Below are positions 19,456-26,711 of a DNA stretch of 64,000 bases, one piece after another. Position 1 is the first letter of the stretch. Each line of letters opens with the position of its first letter. Below the pieces are notes generated by a model. It searched no databases. It saw only the letters and a list, made by a program, of their open reading frames with translations, and had not been told where the DNA came from. The DNA comes from Stenotrophomonas maltophilia (GTDB taxonomy: Bacteria; Pseudomonadota; Gammaproteobacteria; Xanthomonadales; Xanthomonadaceae): assembly GCA_900113425.1 (NCBI GenBank), contig FOZF01000003.1:124001-188000 (forward strand). Reading direction: 5' to 3'. A program made the position numbers and the translations under genes.

Positions 19456-19935
19456 TCAGTGGCCCGATTCGACCTTGCGCCATTCCACGGCGGCGCGGTC
19501 CAGCACACCGTTGACGTAGGTGTGGCCGTGTTCGGAGCCGAAGCGCTTGGCCGATTCGATGGCCTCGTTGATCACCACGCGGTACGGCACGTCCAGGCGG
19601 TAGCGCAGCTCGTACGCAGCCAGGCGCAGCACCGCACGTTCGATGGCATCGACTTCCTCGATGCCACGGTCCAGATACGGGGCCAGCGCTTCGTCGATGT
19701 CGCTGCGGTTGTCGAGCACGCCGTGCATCAGCGCCTCGAAGTACGCCAGGTCGGCGATCTCGCGGGCCTGCTCATGCGCGAACTGGGCGATCAGCGACTG
19801 TGCGTTGCCGCCGGAGATCTGCCACGCGTAGACGGCCTGCACGGCACGACGGCGCGCGCGCGAGCGCAGCACCGGATCAATGCCATCGCGGCGGACGGGT
19901 TTACCGGAGGGCTTGCCCTGGGTGTTCTTGTTCAT
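19456..19935 (-). CDS. nusB: NusB, transcription antitermination factor
   Basis: NusB binds boxA RNA with NusE (S10) and supports rRNA antitermination. The 159-residue, all-helical protein carries the family start [20 protein letters not shown], then [20 protein letters not shown] and [29 protein letters not shown], split here for brevity. The start ATG overlaps the ribH stop (ATGA), so it is the distal gene of the riboflavin operon, a linkage common in bacteria. That would place nusB partly under FMN riboswitch control. Confidence 0.95.
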   Translation of the reverse strand: MNKNTQGKPSGKPVRRDGIDPVLRSRARRRAVQAVYAWQISGGNAQSLIAQFAHEQAREIADLAYFEALMHGVLDNRSDIDEALAPYLDRGIEEVDAIERAVLRLAAYELRYRLDVPYRVVINEAIESAKRFGSEHGHTYVNGVLDRAAVEWRKVESGH

Positions 19936-20399
19936 GGCAGCTGCTCCAGAAGATTGACCATTTCCAATGCGGCGAGTGCGACTTCCTCGCCCTTGTTGCC
20001 GTGGCTGCCGCCGGCGCGGGCCTCGGCATCTTCCACGCGTTCCACCGCCAGCACGCCGTTCAGTACCGGCACGCCGAAATCCAGCTGCACGCGCATCAGG
20101 CCTTCGGCGCAGCGGTCGGCCACGTGTTCGTAATGACGGGTATCGCCGCGGATCACACAGCCGAGGGTGAGGATGGCGGCGTGTTCATGGGCGGCGGCCA
20201 GGCGTGCGGCGACCAGCGGCAGTTCCCAGGCGCCCGGCACCCGGATCACGTCGATATTGGCTTCGGTGATGCCGTTGCCGGCCAGGCTCTGGCGCGCGCC
20301 AGCCACCAGCGTATCGGTGATGCGGGCGTTCCAGCGGCTGGCCAGGATGGCGAAGCGCGCCGACTCGGGAGTGCGAAGATCGCCTTCGTAGTGGCTCAT
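19932..20399 (-). CDS. ribH: RibH, 6,7-dimethyl-8-ribityllumazine synthase
   Basis: RibH condenses the ribitylaminouracil and dihydroxybutanone-phosphate intermediates to lumazine. The 155-residue protein has the standard motifs: [28 protein letters not shown] near residues 59-70, [15 protein letters not shown] near 86 with the active-site histidine, PVLNGVL, and [14 protein letters not shown] near the end. The frame continues upstream through a SMAG repeat; the ATG at 20399 is chosen because it gives the family N-terminus. It is separated from ribBA by 147 bp containing two palindromes, unlike the overlaps elsewhere in the operon. Confidence 0.95.
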   Translation of the reverse strand: MSHYEGDLRTPESARFAILASRWNARITDTLVAGARQSLAGNGITEANIDVIRVPGAWELPLVAARLAAAHEHAAILTLGCVIRGDTRHYEHVADRCAEGLMRVQLDFGVPVLNGVLAVERVEDAEARAGGSHGNKGEEVALAALEMVNLLEQLP

Positions 20400-20476
20400 A
20401 TGCGGCTTGGGGGACTCGATAAGGGGTAATTCTAGCGTGGATGGGCCCCGGCCGTGGTTGGCGGGGGCCCGGCATC

Positions 20477-20499
20477 CGCCGGGCATGGCCCGGCGCTAC
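20477..20499 (-). repeat. SMAG repeat inside the riboflavin operon
   Basis: On the minus strand GTAG is followed by CGCCGGGCC-AT-GCCCGGCG. It lies between ribBA and ribH and is immediately followed by a GGGGTC-type palindrome, so two different repeats are nested in one intercistronic gap of an operon. Confidence 0.85.
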
Positions 20500-20500
20500 C

Positions 20501-20534
20501 GGGGTCGGAATCCCGCACCGCGGGCTCCGACCCC
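20501..20534. repeat. GGGGTC-family palindrome between ribBA and ribH
   Basis: GGGGTCGGAATCCCG and CGGGCTCCGACCCC form an imperfect palindrome of about 14-bp arms. It resembles the palindromes at 10375, 27916, 29304 and 29357 and abuts a SMAG repeat. As mRNA it would form a strong hairpin just after ribBA. Confidence 0.7.
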
Positions 20535-20546
20535 ACGGGGCGACCG

Positions 20547-21647
20547 TTACAGGGCCACCGTCTCCACCACTTCCAAGCCATAGCCGGCCAGGCCGATCTG
20601 CCGGCGCGGCGTGCCCAGCACGCGCAGCTTGCCCAGCCCCAGATCGGAGAGGATCTGCGCACCGGCGCCATTGCGGCGCCACTGGCCCACATCCTTGTCC
20701 TTGCCCGGCACCACCGGTGCGGGCTGCTGGCGCAGGCGGGCGAGCAGCGCCTCGCCATCGCGCGGCGCCGACAGCACCACCATCACGCCGGCACCTTCGG
20801 CGGCGATCGCACGCAGCGCGTCGGTGGCAGCCACGCCGAAATCGTCGCGACGCCAGTGCAGCAGGTCCGCCAGCGGATTCTCCACCTGCACGCGCACCAG
20901 GGTGGGCGTGCCAGCGTCCGGAGTGCCGCGGACCAGGGCGAAGTGCAGGTCGTGGGCGATGCGGTCGCGGTAGGTCACCAGCCTGAACGGGCCGAACTCG
21001 GTATCGATATCGCGTTCATCGACGCGCTCGACCGTCTTCTCGGTGGCCAGGCGGTAGGCGATCAGGTCGGCGATGGAGCCCATCTTCAGGCCGTGCTCGC
21101 GGGCGAACACTTCCAGCTCCGGGCGACGCGCCATGCTGCCGTCCGGGTTGAGGATCTCCACCAGCACACCGGCCGGTTCCAGCCCGGCCAGCATGGCCAG
21201 GTCCACGCCCGCCTCGGTGTGGCCGGCGCGGGTCAGCACGCCGCCCGGCTGGGCGATCAGCGGGAAGATGTGGCCGGGCTGGTGCAGGTCCGACGGCCGT
21301 GCATTGGGCTTCACCGCGGTACGGATGGTATGCGCGCGGTCATGGGCGGAGATGCCGGTGGTCACGCCCTCGGCCGCTTCGATGCTGACGGTGAAATTGG
21401 TCTGGAACTGCGCGGTGTTGGCCTGCACCATCGGCGCCAGGCCCAGGTCGGCGGCGCGGGTGCGGGTCAACGGCAGGCACACCAGACCGCGGCCGTGGGT
21501 GACCATGAAGTTGATGTCGCTGGCCTTGACCAGCTCGGCCGCCATGATGAGGTCGCCTTCGTTCTCGCGGTCTTCGTCATCGACGATGACGACCATGCGG
21601 CCCTGGCGGATGTCTTCCAGGATCTCCGGGATCGGGGCGAAGTTCAT
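20547..21647 (-). CDS. ribBA: RibBA-type protein: DHBP synthase with a degenerate GTP cyclohydrolase II domain (RibBX-like)
   Basis: The N-terminal ~200 residues are a complete 3,4-dihydroxy-2-butanone-4-phosphate synthase: VIVDDEDRENEGDLIMAAE near residues 18-36, THGRGLVCLPLT, DRAHTIRTA, and PGHIFPLIAQPGGVL with AGHTEA. The C-terminal ~160 residues resemble RibA (TEFGPFRLVTYRD). However, the zinc motif SLRCDCG is replaced by LHWRRDDFG, no cysteines remain there, and the catalytic RQEGRxIG segment is absent. Such RibB-RibX hybrids are described in proteobacteria and do not supply GTP cyclohydrolase activity, so a separate ribA is predicted elsewhere. Length is 366 residues. It overlaps ribE by four bases. 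Confidence 0.88.
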   Translation of the reverse strand: MNFAPIPEILEDIRQGRMVVIVDDEDRENEGDLIMAAELVKASDINFMVTHGRGLVCLPLTRTRAADLGLAPMVQANTAQFQTNFTVSIEAAEGVTTGISAHDRAHTIRTAVKPNARPSDLHQPGHIFPLIAQPGGVLTRAGHTEAGVDLAMLAGLEPAGVLVEILNPDGSMARRPELEVFAREHGLKMGSIADLIAYRLATEKTVERVDERDIDTEFGPFRLVTYRDRIAHDLHFALVRGTPDAGTPTLVRVQVENPLADLLHWRRDDFGVAATDALRAIAAEGAGVMVVLSAPRDGEALLARLRQQPAPVVPGKDKDVGQWRRNGAGAQILSDLGLGKLRVLGTPRRQIGLAGYGLEVVETVAL

Positions 21648-22255
21648 GCTGCGTCTCCCTGCAGGTGCCCGCCGACAAGGCGTTCGACATAACGGGCGAC
21701 CAGGTCGATTTCCAGATTCACCGCACTGCCCACGCCGGAGGCGGAGAAGGCGGTGTTGGCCACGGTATGCGGGATCAGTGCGACCTCGAAGCCTTCCTCG
21801 TCCACTTCGTTGACGGTGAGACTGACGCCGTCCACGCAGATCGAGCCCTTCTTGGCGATGTAGCGCAGCAGCGAGGCCGGCGCGGCGAAGCGCCAGCGCT
21901 GGGCGCGCGCGTCATCGTGGATGGACAGCACCTGGCCCAGGCCATCAACGTGGCCGCTGACCAGATGCCCACCCAGACGGTCGGTCGGGCGCATGGCACG
22001 CTCGAGGTTGATGACCGCACCCTGCTCGAGTCGGCCCAGCGTGGTCAGGCCCAGCGTTTCGGTGGAGGCATCGGCCTGGAAGCTGTTGGCGTCGAATGCG
22101 ATGACCGTCAGGCAGACACCGTTGATGGCGATGCTCTCGCCCATCTGCACGTTGTCGAACGGCAGGTTGCCGACATTGAAGGTGAAGCGGACATCGCCGC
22201 CGATGGACTCGCGTGCGGCCAGACGGCCGACGCCTTCGATGATTCCAGTAAACAA
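21644..22255 (-). CDS. ribE: RibE, riboflavin synthase alpha subunit
   Basis: Riboflavin synthase dismutates two lumazines to riboflavin. The 203-residue protein is a tandem lumazine-binding duplication: FTGIIEGVGRLA at the N-terminus, GESIAINGVCLTV near residue 39, RLGGHLVSGHVDG near residue 91, and the second-half KGSICVDGVSLTVNEVD. No ATG exists at the family N-terminus. The TTG at 22255, with GGAG eight bases upstream, is the evident start. It is the first gene after the FMN riboswitch and overlaps ribBA (ATGA). Confidence 0.94.
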   Translation of the reverse strand: MFTGIIEGVGRLAARESIGGDVRFTFNVGNLPFDNVQMGESIAINGVCLTVIAFDANSFQADASTETLGLTTLGRLEQGAVINLERAMRPTDRLGGHLVSGHVDGLGQVLSIHDDARAQRWRFAAPASLLRYIAKKGSICVDGVSLTVNEVDEEGFEVALIPHTVANTAFSASGVGSAVNLEIDLVARYVERLVGGHLQGDAA

Positions 22256-22332
22256 GTAACGTTCTCCGCAGGATGTGAGCGAAAAACGCCGCAAGGCAAA
22301 CAGGCACGCGCAGGGCATGAGCCCTGTGGCAC

Positions 22333-22471
22333 CGTCTTCTTTCATCCGGACTATGACCGTCGGCTCCGGCCTTGAACCGGATCTGCTGACCCCCGGCCGT
22401 GGGCCGGGGCGCTCGCGGGCTCGTGCTTGCGCACCTACCGCCGGTGGGGAGTTGCACCCCGCCCTGAAGAC
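22333..22471 (-). promoter_or_regulatory. FMN riboswitch (RFN element)
   Basis: On the minus strand the RFN core is plain: CAGGGCGGGGTGCAACTCCCC near the 5' end (split by position), ACCGGCGGTAGGTGC, GAGCCCGCGAGCGCC, a variable GGCCCACGGCC arm, GGTCAGCAGATCCGGT, GCCGACGGTCATAGTCCGGAT and GAAAGAAGACGG. It lies 78 nt before the ribE TTG, so FMN should repress ribE-ribBA-ribH-nusB. Whether control is by termination or by sequestering the GGAG site is not clear. A GGGCTCATGCCC stem lies between the element and ribE. Confidence 0.95.
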
Positions 22472-22599
22472 GTTTGTGTACCGGCGAACCGGCATGGCCA
22501 GTGTACCAGCCCGGGCTGAACGGGGTGGGACGCGCGGGGTTGGACCCCAAGACTGCCCAGCCTGTGACGACCGTCTCTCGCATTTTGTAAAACTTTCAT

Positions 22600-22605
22600 T
22601 AAAAT
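22600..22605 (+). promoter_or_regulatory. Candidate -10 of the Ax21-family gene
   Basis: TAAAAT lies in a markedly AT-rich stretch (22581-22607) in otherwise GC-rich DNA, 80 bp before the ATG. No clear -35 is seen. The remaining part of the 429-bp ribE to Ax21 gap is filled by the riboswitch. Confidence 0.4.
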
Positions 22606-22684
22606 TCGCCGCGGACGACATGAGGTCGCCACGGGCAGCGCCTCCGGTGCGCCCGCCAATGGACTGCAATTCACAGGAATTCCC

Positions 22685-23308
22685 ATGCGCAAGCTCCTGA
22701 TCATCGCCAGCCTGCTGGCCGTCGCTCCGCTGGCCTCGGCCGCCGAAGGGCTGAGCTACACCTACGTCGAAGGTGGCTGGACCCAGGTCAAGACCGACGA
22801 CAGCGATTTCAACGACCCGAAGCTGGACGGCGGCTACGTGCGCGGTTCGTTCGCGCTGGCCGAGCAGGTGCACGTGTTCGGCAGCTGGTCGCGTACCAGC
22901 AAGAGCTACCACTTCACCGGTGCGTCGGCCAAGTTCGAACTGGACCAGCCTGAGCTGGGCATCGGCTACCACATGCCGTGGACGGACCGTCTGGACTACA
23001 CCGCCGACATCGCCTGGGTGCGCCAGAACGCCGAGCTGACCCTGAAATCGGATCTGTTCGGCCGCGAACACCTGAAGGACCACACCAACCTGGCCCGCGC
23101 CACCATGGGTGTGCGTGGCAAGCCCTCGCCGAAGACCGAAGCGTGGGCCAAGGCCGGCTACATGGATGGCGGCAACGACTTCAAGGGCACCTGGGTCGGC
23201 ACCGTCGGTGGCCAGATCAATTTCACCCCGACCTGGGGCCTGGTGGGAGAAGTCTCCGGCCAGCGCGATGTCACCCAGTTCTCGGCCGGCGTCCGCGCCA
23301 GCTTCTGA
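22685..23308 (+). CDS. Ax21-family outer-membrane beta-barrel protein
   Basis: The 207-residue protein has a signal peptide cleaved after ASA near residue 19. The mature part has alternating amphipathic strands ending in Phe (VTQFSAGVRASF), as outer-membrane barrels do. The Ax21 family pattern is visible: AEGLSYTYVEGGW at the mature N-terminus, HVFGSWSRTS, ELGIGYHMPWTDRLDYTADIAW, AWAKAGYMDGG and FTPTWGLVGEVSG. Ax21 proteins are secreted or outer-membrane components of Xanthomonas and Stenotrophomonas, with claimed and disputed roles in signalling, motility and vesicles. It diverges from the rib operon and has its own strong terminator. Confidence 0.8.
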   Translation: MRKLLIIASLLAVAPLASAAEGLSYTYVEGGWTQVKTDDSDFNDPKLDGGYVRGSFALAEQVHVFGSWSRTSKSYHFTGASAKFELDQPELGIGYHMPWTDRLDYTADIAWVRQNAELTLKSDLFGREHLKDHTNLARATMGVRGKPSPKTEAWAKAGYMDGGNDFKGTWVGTVGGQINFTPTWGLVGEVSGQRDVTQFSAGVRASF

Positions 23309-23334
23309 TTGCCCGATCCTCGTCGTGTGATCGA

Positions 23335-23365
23335 ACGGGCCCCGCAAGGGGCCCGTTTTTTTTTT
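23335..23365 (+). terminator. Strong intrinsic terminator after the Ax21-family gene
   Basis: ACGGGCCCC-GCAA-GGGGCCCGT forms a 9-bp GC stem followed directly by ten Ts, the clearest rho-independent terminator in the window. The 48-bp segment from 23308 that contains the stem recurs at 24330-24377 with four mismatches and no T-run. Confidence 0.93.
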
Positions 23366-23437
23366 CGGACAGGTTGCATGGATTGCCGGGCCGGCACGCC
23401 CGATGCTCTGGGCCCCTCAAGCGTTCCCGTCCATGCC

Positions 23438-24304
23438 ATGCTGAAAGCCGTCCTTGCCCTGTTACTGTCCGTACCGTTTGCCACGCGCGCCGCGGAACCC
23501 GACGCGCTGTCACTGGAAGCAACGTTTGACGCGTACATACGGGTCATTGCCCACAATGATGAGCGCGCCAGGGACCTCCTCAAGAGCAGCCTGGAGACCG
23601 CGGACGCTGACTGCCCTCACATCGCATCCAGCACGTACGGGCTGCATGCCTTTGGAGGTCTGGACGAAGTGTTCAACGCGTCGGCAGCCGAGGCAATACA
23701 TGCACGCACCCAGCGCATCCGTTGCGAGATCACGGGAATCGAGGCCGTGAAGCGCGACACGCCAGAACATCACAAGGTGCGCTATCAATGCCTGCTCCCT
23801 GACGTATCGGCGGCCTTTGACCTTTACCGCGATAACCGCAGATATTTCCATCCGGACAAGGATGAAGAGCGATTCGCGGCCTTCCTCGATCAATACGCTG
23901 CGATTGTCAGTGATGCCCCCGACCGCATCCACCAGGCGGAAGCCTCGTTCTACCGTCTCGGCAGCACTGGCCCATGGATCGGCGGCACCCTGAACGATCT
24001 TGGCTCTGCGCTGTTTGAGCGATTGCTCCCCTTCGAGGAGTGGGACGAACGGATCGATGCTGACTCCGTCGCCATGTTCACCGGCATTCCAGCGTGTGAT
24101 CTGATGCTGGACGCACAGATGAAATTCGCAGCACGCCACTATCCGGAAGGCCTAGACCAGCAGGGCGCAGCGCTTCATGAAAACATGGCCGAGCATCTGA
24201 AGATGCTCGGCCGGGAATACTCAATGAAATACTGCAGGGCCATCCATGATACCTACCGTGATCTGTGGTCAGGCACCCTCGACAACACGCAGCCGCGACG
24301 ATGA
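23438..24304 (+). CDS. Exported protein of an unrecognised family (first of two tandem paralogues)
   Basis: I do not recognise this 288-residue protein. It starts with a signal peptide (LKAVLALLLSVPFATRA), chosen as start because the frame upstream runs through the terminator. It aligns with the next gene in several blocks: LSLEATFDAYIRV against PSPEQTFDLYARV; LLPFEEWDERIDADSVAMFTG against LAPFEDWMQDAQAASAPNVTG, split here by the shared core PFE-W; and IPACDLML against IPGCDLLL. Cysteines in these blocks are shared, suggesting periplasmic disulphides. Codon use is less GC-biased than in its neighbours (for example GATATTTCC, AATACATGC), which may mean later arrival or relaxed constraint. Confidence 0.7.
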   Translation: MLKAVLALLLSVPFATRAAEPDALSLEATFDAYIRVIAHNDERARDLLKSSLETADADCPHIASSTYGLHAFGGLDEVFNASAAEAIHARTQRIRCEITGIEAVKRDTPEHHKVRYQCLLPDVSAAFDLYRDNRRYFHPDKDEERFAAFLDQYAAIVSDAPDRIHQAEASFYRLGSTGPWIGGTLNDLGSALFERLLPFEEWDERIDADSVAMFTGIPACDLMLDAQMKFAARHYPEGLDQQGAALHENMAEHLKMLGREYSMKYCRAIHDTYRDLWSGTLDNTQPRR

Positions 24305-24329
24305 CGACGTGGTCACCCGCCTGAAGCGC

Positions 24330-24377
24330 ATTGCCCGATCCTCGTGGTGCGATCGAACGGCCGCCGCAAGGGGCCCG
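24330..24377 (+). repeat. Degenerate second copy of the Ax21 terminator segment
   Basis: This 48-bp segment matches 23308-23355 at 44 of 48 positions. Two of the changes break the hairpin stem and the ten-T run is missing, so it probably no longer terminates. Its position just before the second paralogue suggests that gene and upstream region were duplicated together. Confidence 0.85.
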
Positions 24378-24445
24378 CTTCCTTGCCTGCGGCAACGGCG
24401 GAAAATGCGCTAGGCTTGCGCGCCTCTGGACCCGGAATCACTGTC

Positions 24446-25330
24446 ATGAAGACCCCCCTGCGTTCCCTGCTGGCCACTGCACTGTTGTGCGCTCCGCTGT
24501 TCGCCAGCGCCGCCTCGACGCAGCCGAGCCCCGAACAGACGTTCGATCTCTATGCCCGCGTGCTGCTGGAAGACGACGCGGCCGCCACGCGCACGCTCAA
24601 CGACGCGCTGAAGCCGGCGTTCGAGGGCCAGGACGCCGTGACCCCGAACCCGGGGGCGCTGGCCAAGGCCTTGGCCGAGCCCTGGCAGACCGTACTGGCC
24701 AGCACCGGCGCCAAGGTCGACGCTGCGGCCACCGAAGCGCTGTACGCCAAGGCGCTGCGTGATTCGAAGTGCCGCGCGACCCAGAGCGTGATTGAGGACA
24801 ACGAATACGTTGAAGACCAGACGCTGGCGCGGATCATCTACACCTGCCAGATGCCCGACCTGGACAAGGTCCGCCCGCTGTTCGCCGCCAGCCTGGCCGA
24901 CCATGCCAGCCCGGCCGCGCGCAAGCAGTTCACCGACGCCTACACCCAGGCGCTGCAGAGTGGTGCACGCGTGCCGGTCAGCGGCACCTTCACCCTGTAC
25001 CCGGCCAAGGACAACGGCTACTGGTACAGCGGCAACTTCGATGATCTGGTGGGCACCGTGGCCGGTGCGCTGGCACCGTTCGAGGACTGGATGCAGGACG
25101 CGCAGGCGGCCAGCGCGCCCAACGTGACCGGCATACCCGGCTGCGACCTGCTGCTGCAGCAGCACCGCAGCTGCGTGGCGAAGATTGCACCCGACCAGAT
25201 CAGCGGTGTGGACGCGATGGCCGAAGAGCTGAAGGCCAAAGCGCAGGTACAGTCGGCCGAGGAGATGACGCAGGAGTGCAAGGCACTGCGCCCGCTGGCC
25301 GAGATGATGTGGACCGACGAATGCACCTGA
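24446..25330 (+). CDS. Exported protein of an unrecognised family (second tandem paralogue)
   Basis: This 294-residue protein is a paralogue of the preceding gene and is likewise not recognised. The start gives a signal peptide (RSLLATALLCAPLFASA). The mature protein is mostly helical, acidic and Ala-rich. It has TFDLYARVLLEDDAAATRTLND near the N-terminus and a C-terminal block containing GIPGCDLLLQQHRSC and EEMTQECKALRP, with paired cysteines. No enzymatic motif was seen. Codon bias is typical of the genome, unlike the first copy. It is followed by a SMAG repeat and then by the convergent ribD. Confidence 0.75.
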   Translation: MKTPLRSLLATALLCAPLFASAASTQPSPEQTFDLYARVLLEDDAAATRTLNDALKPAFEGQDAVTPNPGALAKALAEPWQTVLASTGAKVDAAATEALYAKALRDSKCRATQSVIEDNEYVEDQTLARIIYTCQMPDLDKVRPLFAASLADHASPAARKQFTDAYTQALQSGARVPVSGTFTLYPAKDNGYWYSGNFDDLVGTVAGALAPFEDWMQDAQAASAPNVTGIPGCDLLLQQHRSCVAKIAPDQISGVDAMAEELKAKAQVQSAEEMTQECKALRPLAEMMWTDECT

Positions 25331-25341
25331 GCCGGTAAGCG

Positions 25342-25364
25342 GTAGCGCCGGGCCATGCCCGGCG
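25342..25364 (+). repeat. SMAG repeat between the paralogue pair and ribD
   Basis: GTAG followed by CGCCGGGC-CAT-GCCCGGCG, nearly identical to the copy at 18334. It lies 11 bp after the stop of the second paralogue, in the 176-bp convergent gap to ribD. The remainder of that gap holds no gene. Confidence 0.85.
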
Positions 25365-25506
25365 ACACTGCGCTGCCGTCATCCTTCGTCATCATCGTGC
25401 GGAGGTTGCCGAACGCCTGACGATGCGGGTGGCGCTCGCCGCCATGCAGGGCTTTGCCCGATTCTCCAGGCGCGCACAATGCCCGCACCGTGCTCCAACG
25501 GCCGCA

Positions 25507-26592
25507 TCATGTGCGCAGCAGCAGGCGCAGGTCCTCACCCACCTGGCATTGCTCAACCACGCGCAGCCTGCGTTGCTGCTGCATCGCTTCGATGCCCAGT
25601 CCGGCCAGCAGCGGGCGGCCGCGGTCACCCAGCAGGGTGGGCGCCTGGTACAGCAACAGCTCGTCCGCCCAGCCGCCGCGCAGCAGCGCACCGGCCAGCG
25701 TAGCGCCGGCTTCGGTATGCACTTCATTGATGCCGCGCCCGGCCAGCAGCGTCAGCATCGCGCCAAGATCGAGACGGCCGTCGGCACTGGGCACGCTGGC
25801 GAACTCGGCATCGGCTGCATCCGGTGCGCTGACCGCCGCATCGTGCAGGTACAGCGTTGGTGCCCCACCCTCGCGTACGCGGCTGCATTGCAGGGAACGC
25901 AGGCGCGAATCGAGCACGACGCGCAGCGGCGGCATCACGTCGACGTCCCGCAGGCGCACGGTCAGCATCGGATCGTCAGCCAGCACGGTATCTGCACCGG
26001 TCAGGATCGCGCCGGCGCGTGCACGCCAGTGCTGCACGTCTTCGCGCGCCGCCGCTCCGGTGATCCATTTGGACGTGCCGTCAGCCATCGCCGTACGCCC
26101 GTCCAGGCTGGCGGCCAGCTTCACCCGCAGCCACGGGCGATTGCGCTCCACGCGTGACAGGAAGCCCTTGTTGAGCTCGCGTGCCTGCGCCGCCATCAGC
26201 CCTTCGGCGACCTCGATGCCGGCGCCGCGCAGCAGGTCGAATCCGCCGCCATCGACCTGCGGGAAGGGATCGCGCAGCGCAGCGACCACACGCGATACAC
26301 CGGCCTCGATCAGCGCCAGTGCGCACGGTGGTGTGCGCCCGTAATGCGCGCAGGGCTCGAGGGTGACATAGGCAGTGGCACCGCGCGCCTCACCGCCGGC
26401 CTCGCGCAACGCGAACACTTCGGCATGCGGGCCTCCGGCACGCTGGTGCCAGCCTTGCCCGACCACACGTTCGCCATGGGCGATCACGCAGCCGACCATC
26501 GGATTGGGGCGGGTGGTGTAGGCGGCGCGCTCGGCCAGGCGCAGCGCGCTGGCCATGTGCAGATGGTCGAGGACGGAGAAGGGGGTGGTCAT
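25507..26592 (-). CDS. ribD: RibD, bifunctional riboflavin deaminase/reductase
   Basis: RibD carries out the deamination and side-chain reduction that follow GTP cyclohydrolase in riboflavin synthesis. The 361-residue product has an N-terminal cytidine-deaminase-like domain with Zn ligands in HAEVFAL (near residue 55) and TLEPCAHYGRTPPC (near 77). The C-terminal reductase domain has KLAASLDGRTA, SKWITG, GADTVLADDP and NEVHTEAGATLAGALL. The ATG at 26592 (MTTPFSVLDHLHM) is preferred over one 20 codons upstream that lies in a repeat. It is separated from the rest of the rib operon by three opposite-strand genes and has no RFN element of its own. Confidence 0.94.
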   Translation of the reverse strand: MTTPFSVLDHLHMASALRLAERAAYTTRPNPMVGCVIAHGERVVGQGWHQRAGGPHAEVFALREAGGEARGATAYVTLEPCAHYGRTPPCALALIEAGVSRVVAALRDPFPQVDGGGFDLLRGAGIEVAEGLMAAQARELNKGFLSRVERNRPWLRVKLAASLDGRTAMADGTSKWITGAAAREDVQHWRARAGAILTGADTVLADDPMLTVRLRDVDVMPPLRVVLDSRLRSLQCSRVREGGAPTLYLHDAAVSAPDAADAEFASVPSADGRLDLGAMLTLLAGRGINEVHTEAGATLAGALLRGGWADELLLYQAPTLLGDRGRPLLAGLGIEAMQQQRRLRVVEQCQVGEDLRLLLRT

Positions 26593-26632
26593 CTGGCCAT
26601 GGTAACGCTGCCGGTGTTGATCCATGCCATCG

Positions 26633-26693
26633 GTGCCAACCAAGGTTGGCACACACCAGTGGATGCGCCATCAGTGCCAACCAGGGGTGGCAC
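26633..26693. repeat. Two GTGCCAACC-type palindromes in direct repeat
   Basis: GTGCCAACC-AA-GGTTGGCAC (26633-26652) and GTGCCAACC-AG-GGGTGGCAC (26674-26693, one arm mismatch) lie 41 bp apart. Both are preceded by GCCATCRG, so the unit itself is duplicated. They fill the 119-bp gap between ribD and nrdR. This is a third palindrome family, distinct from SMAG and GGGGTC elements. Confidence 0.75.
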
Positions 26694-26711
26694 CCAACCC
26701 GGCAGAGGCTG

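Noticed and set aside
22256..23347. Extension of the ribE frame upstream to 23347
   Set aside because: It runs through the FMN riboswitch and antisense to the Ax21-family gene; the TTG with GGAG gives the exact family N-terminus.
23309..23437. Longer start for the first paralogue
   Set aside because: It would place coding sequence across a ten-T intrinsic terminator and ahead of the signal peptide.
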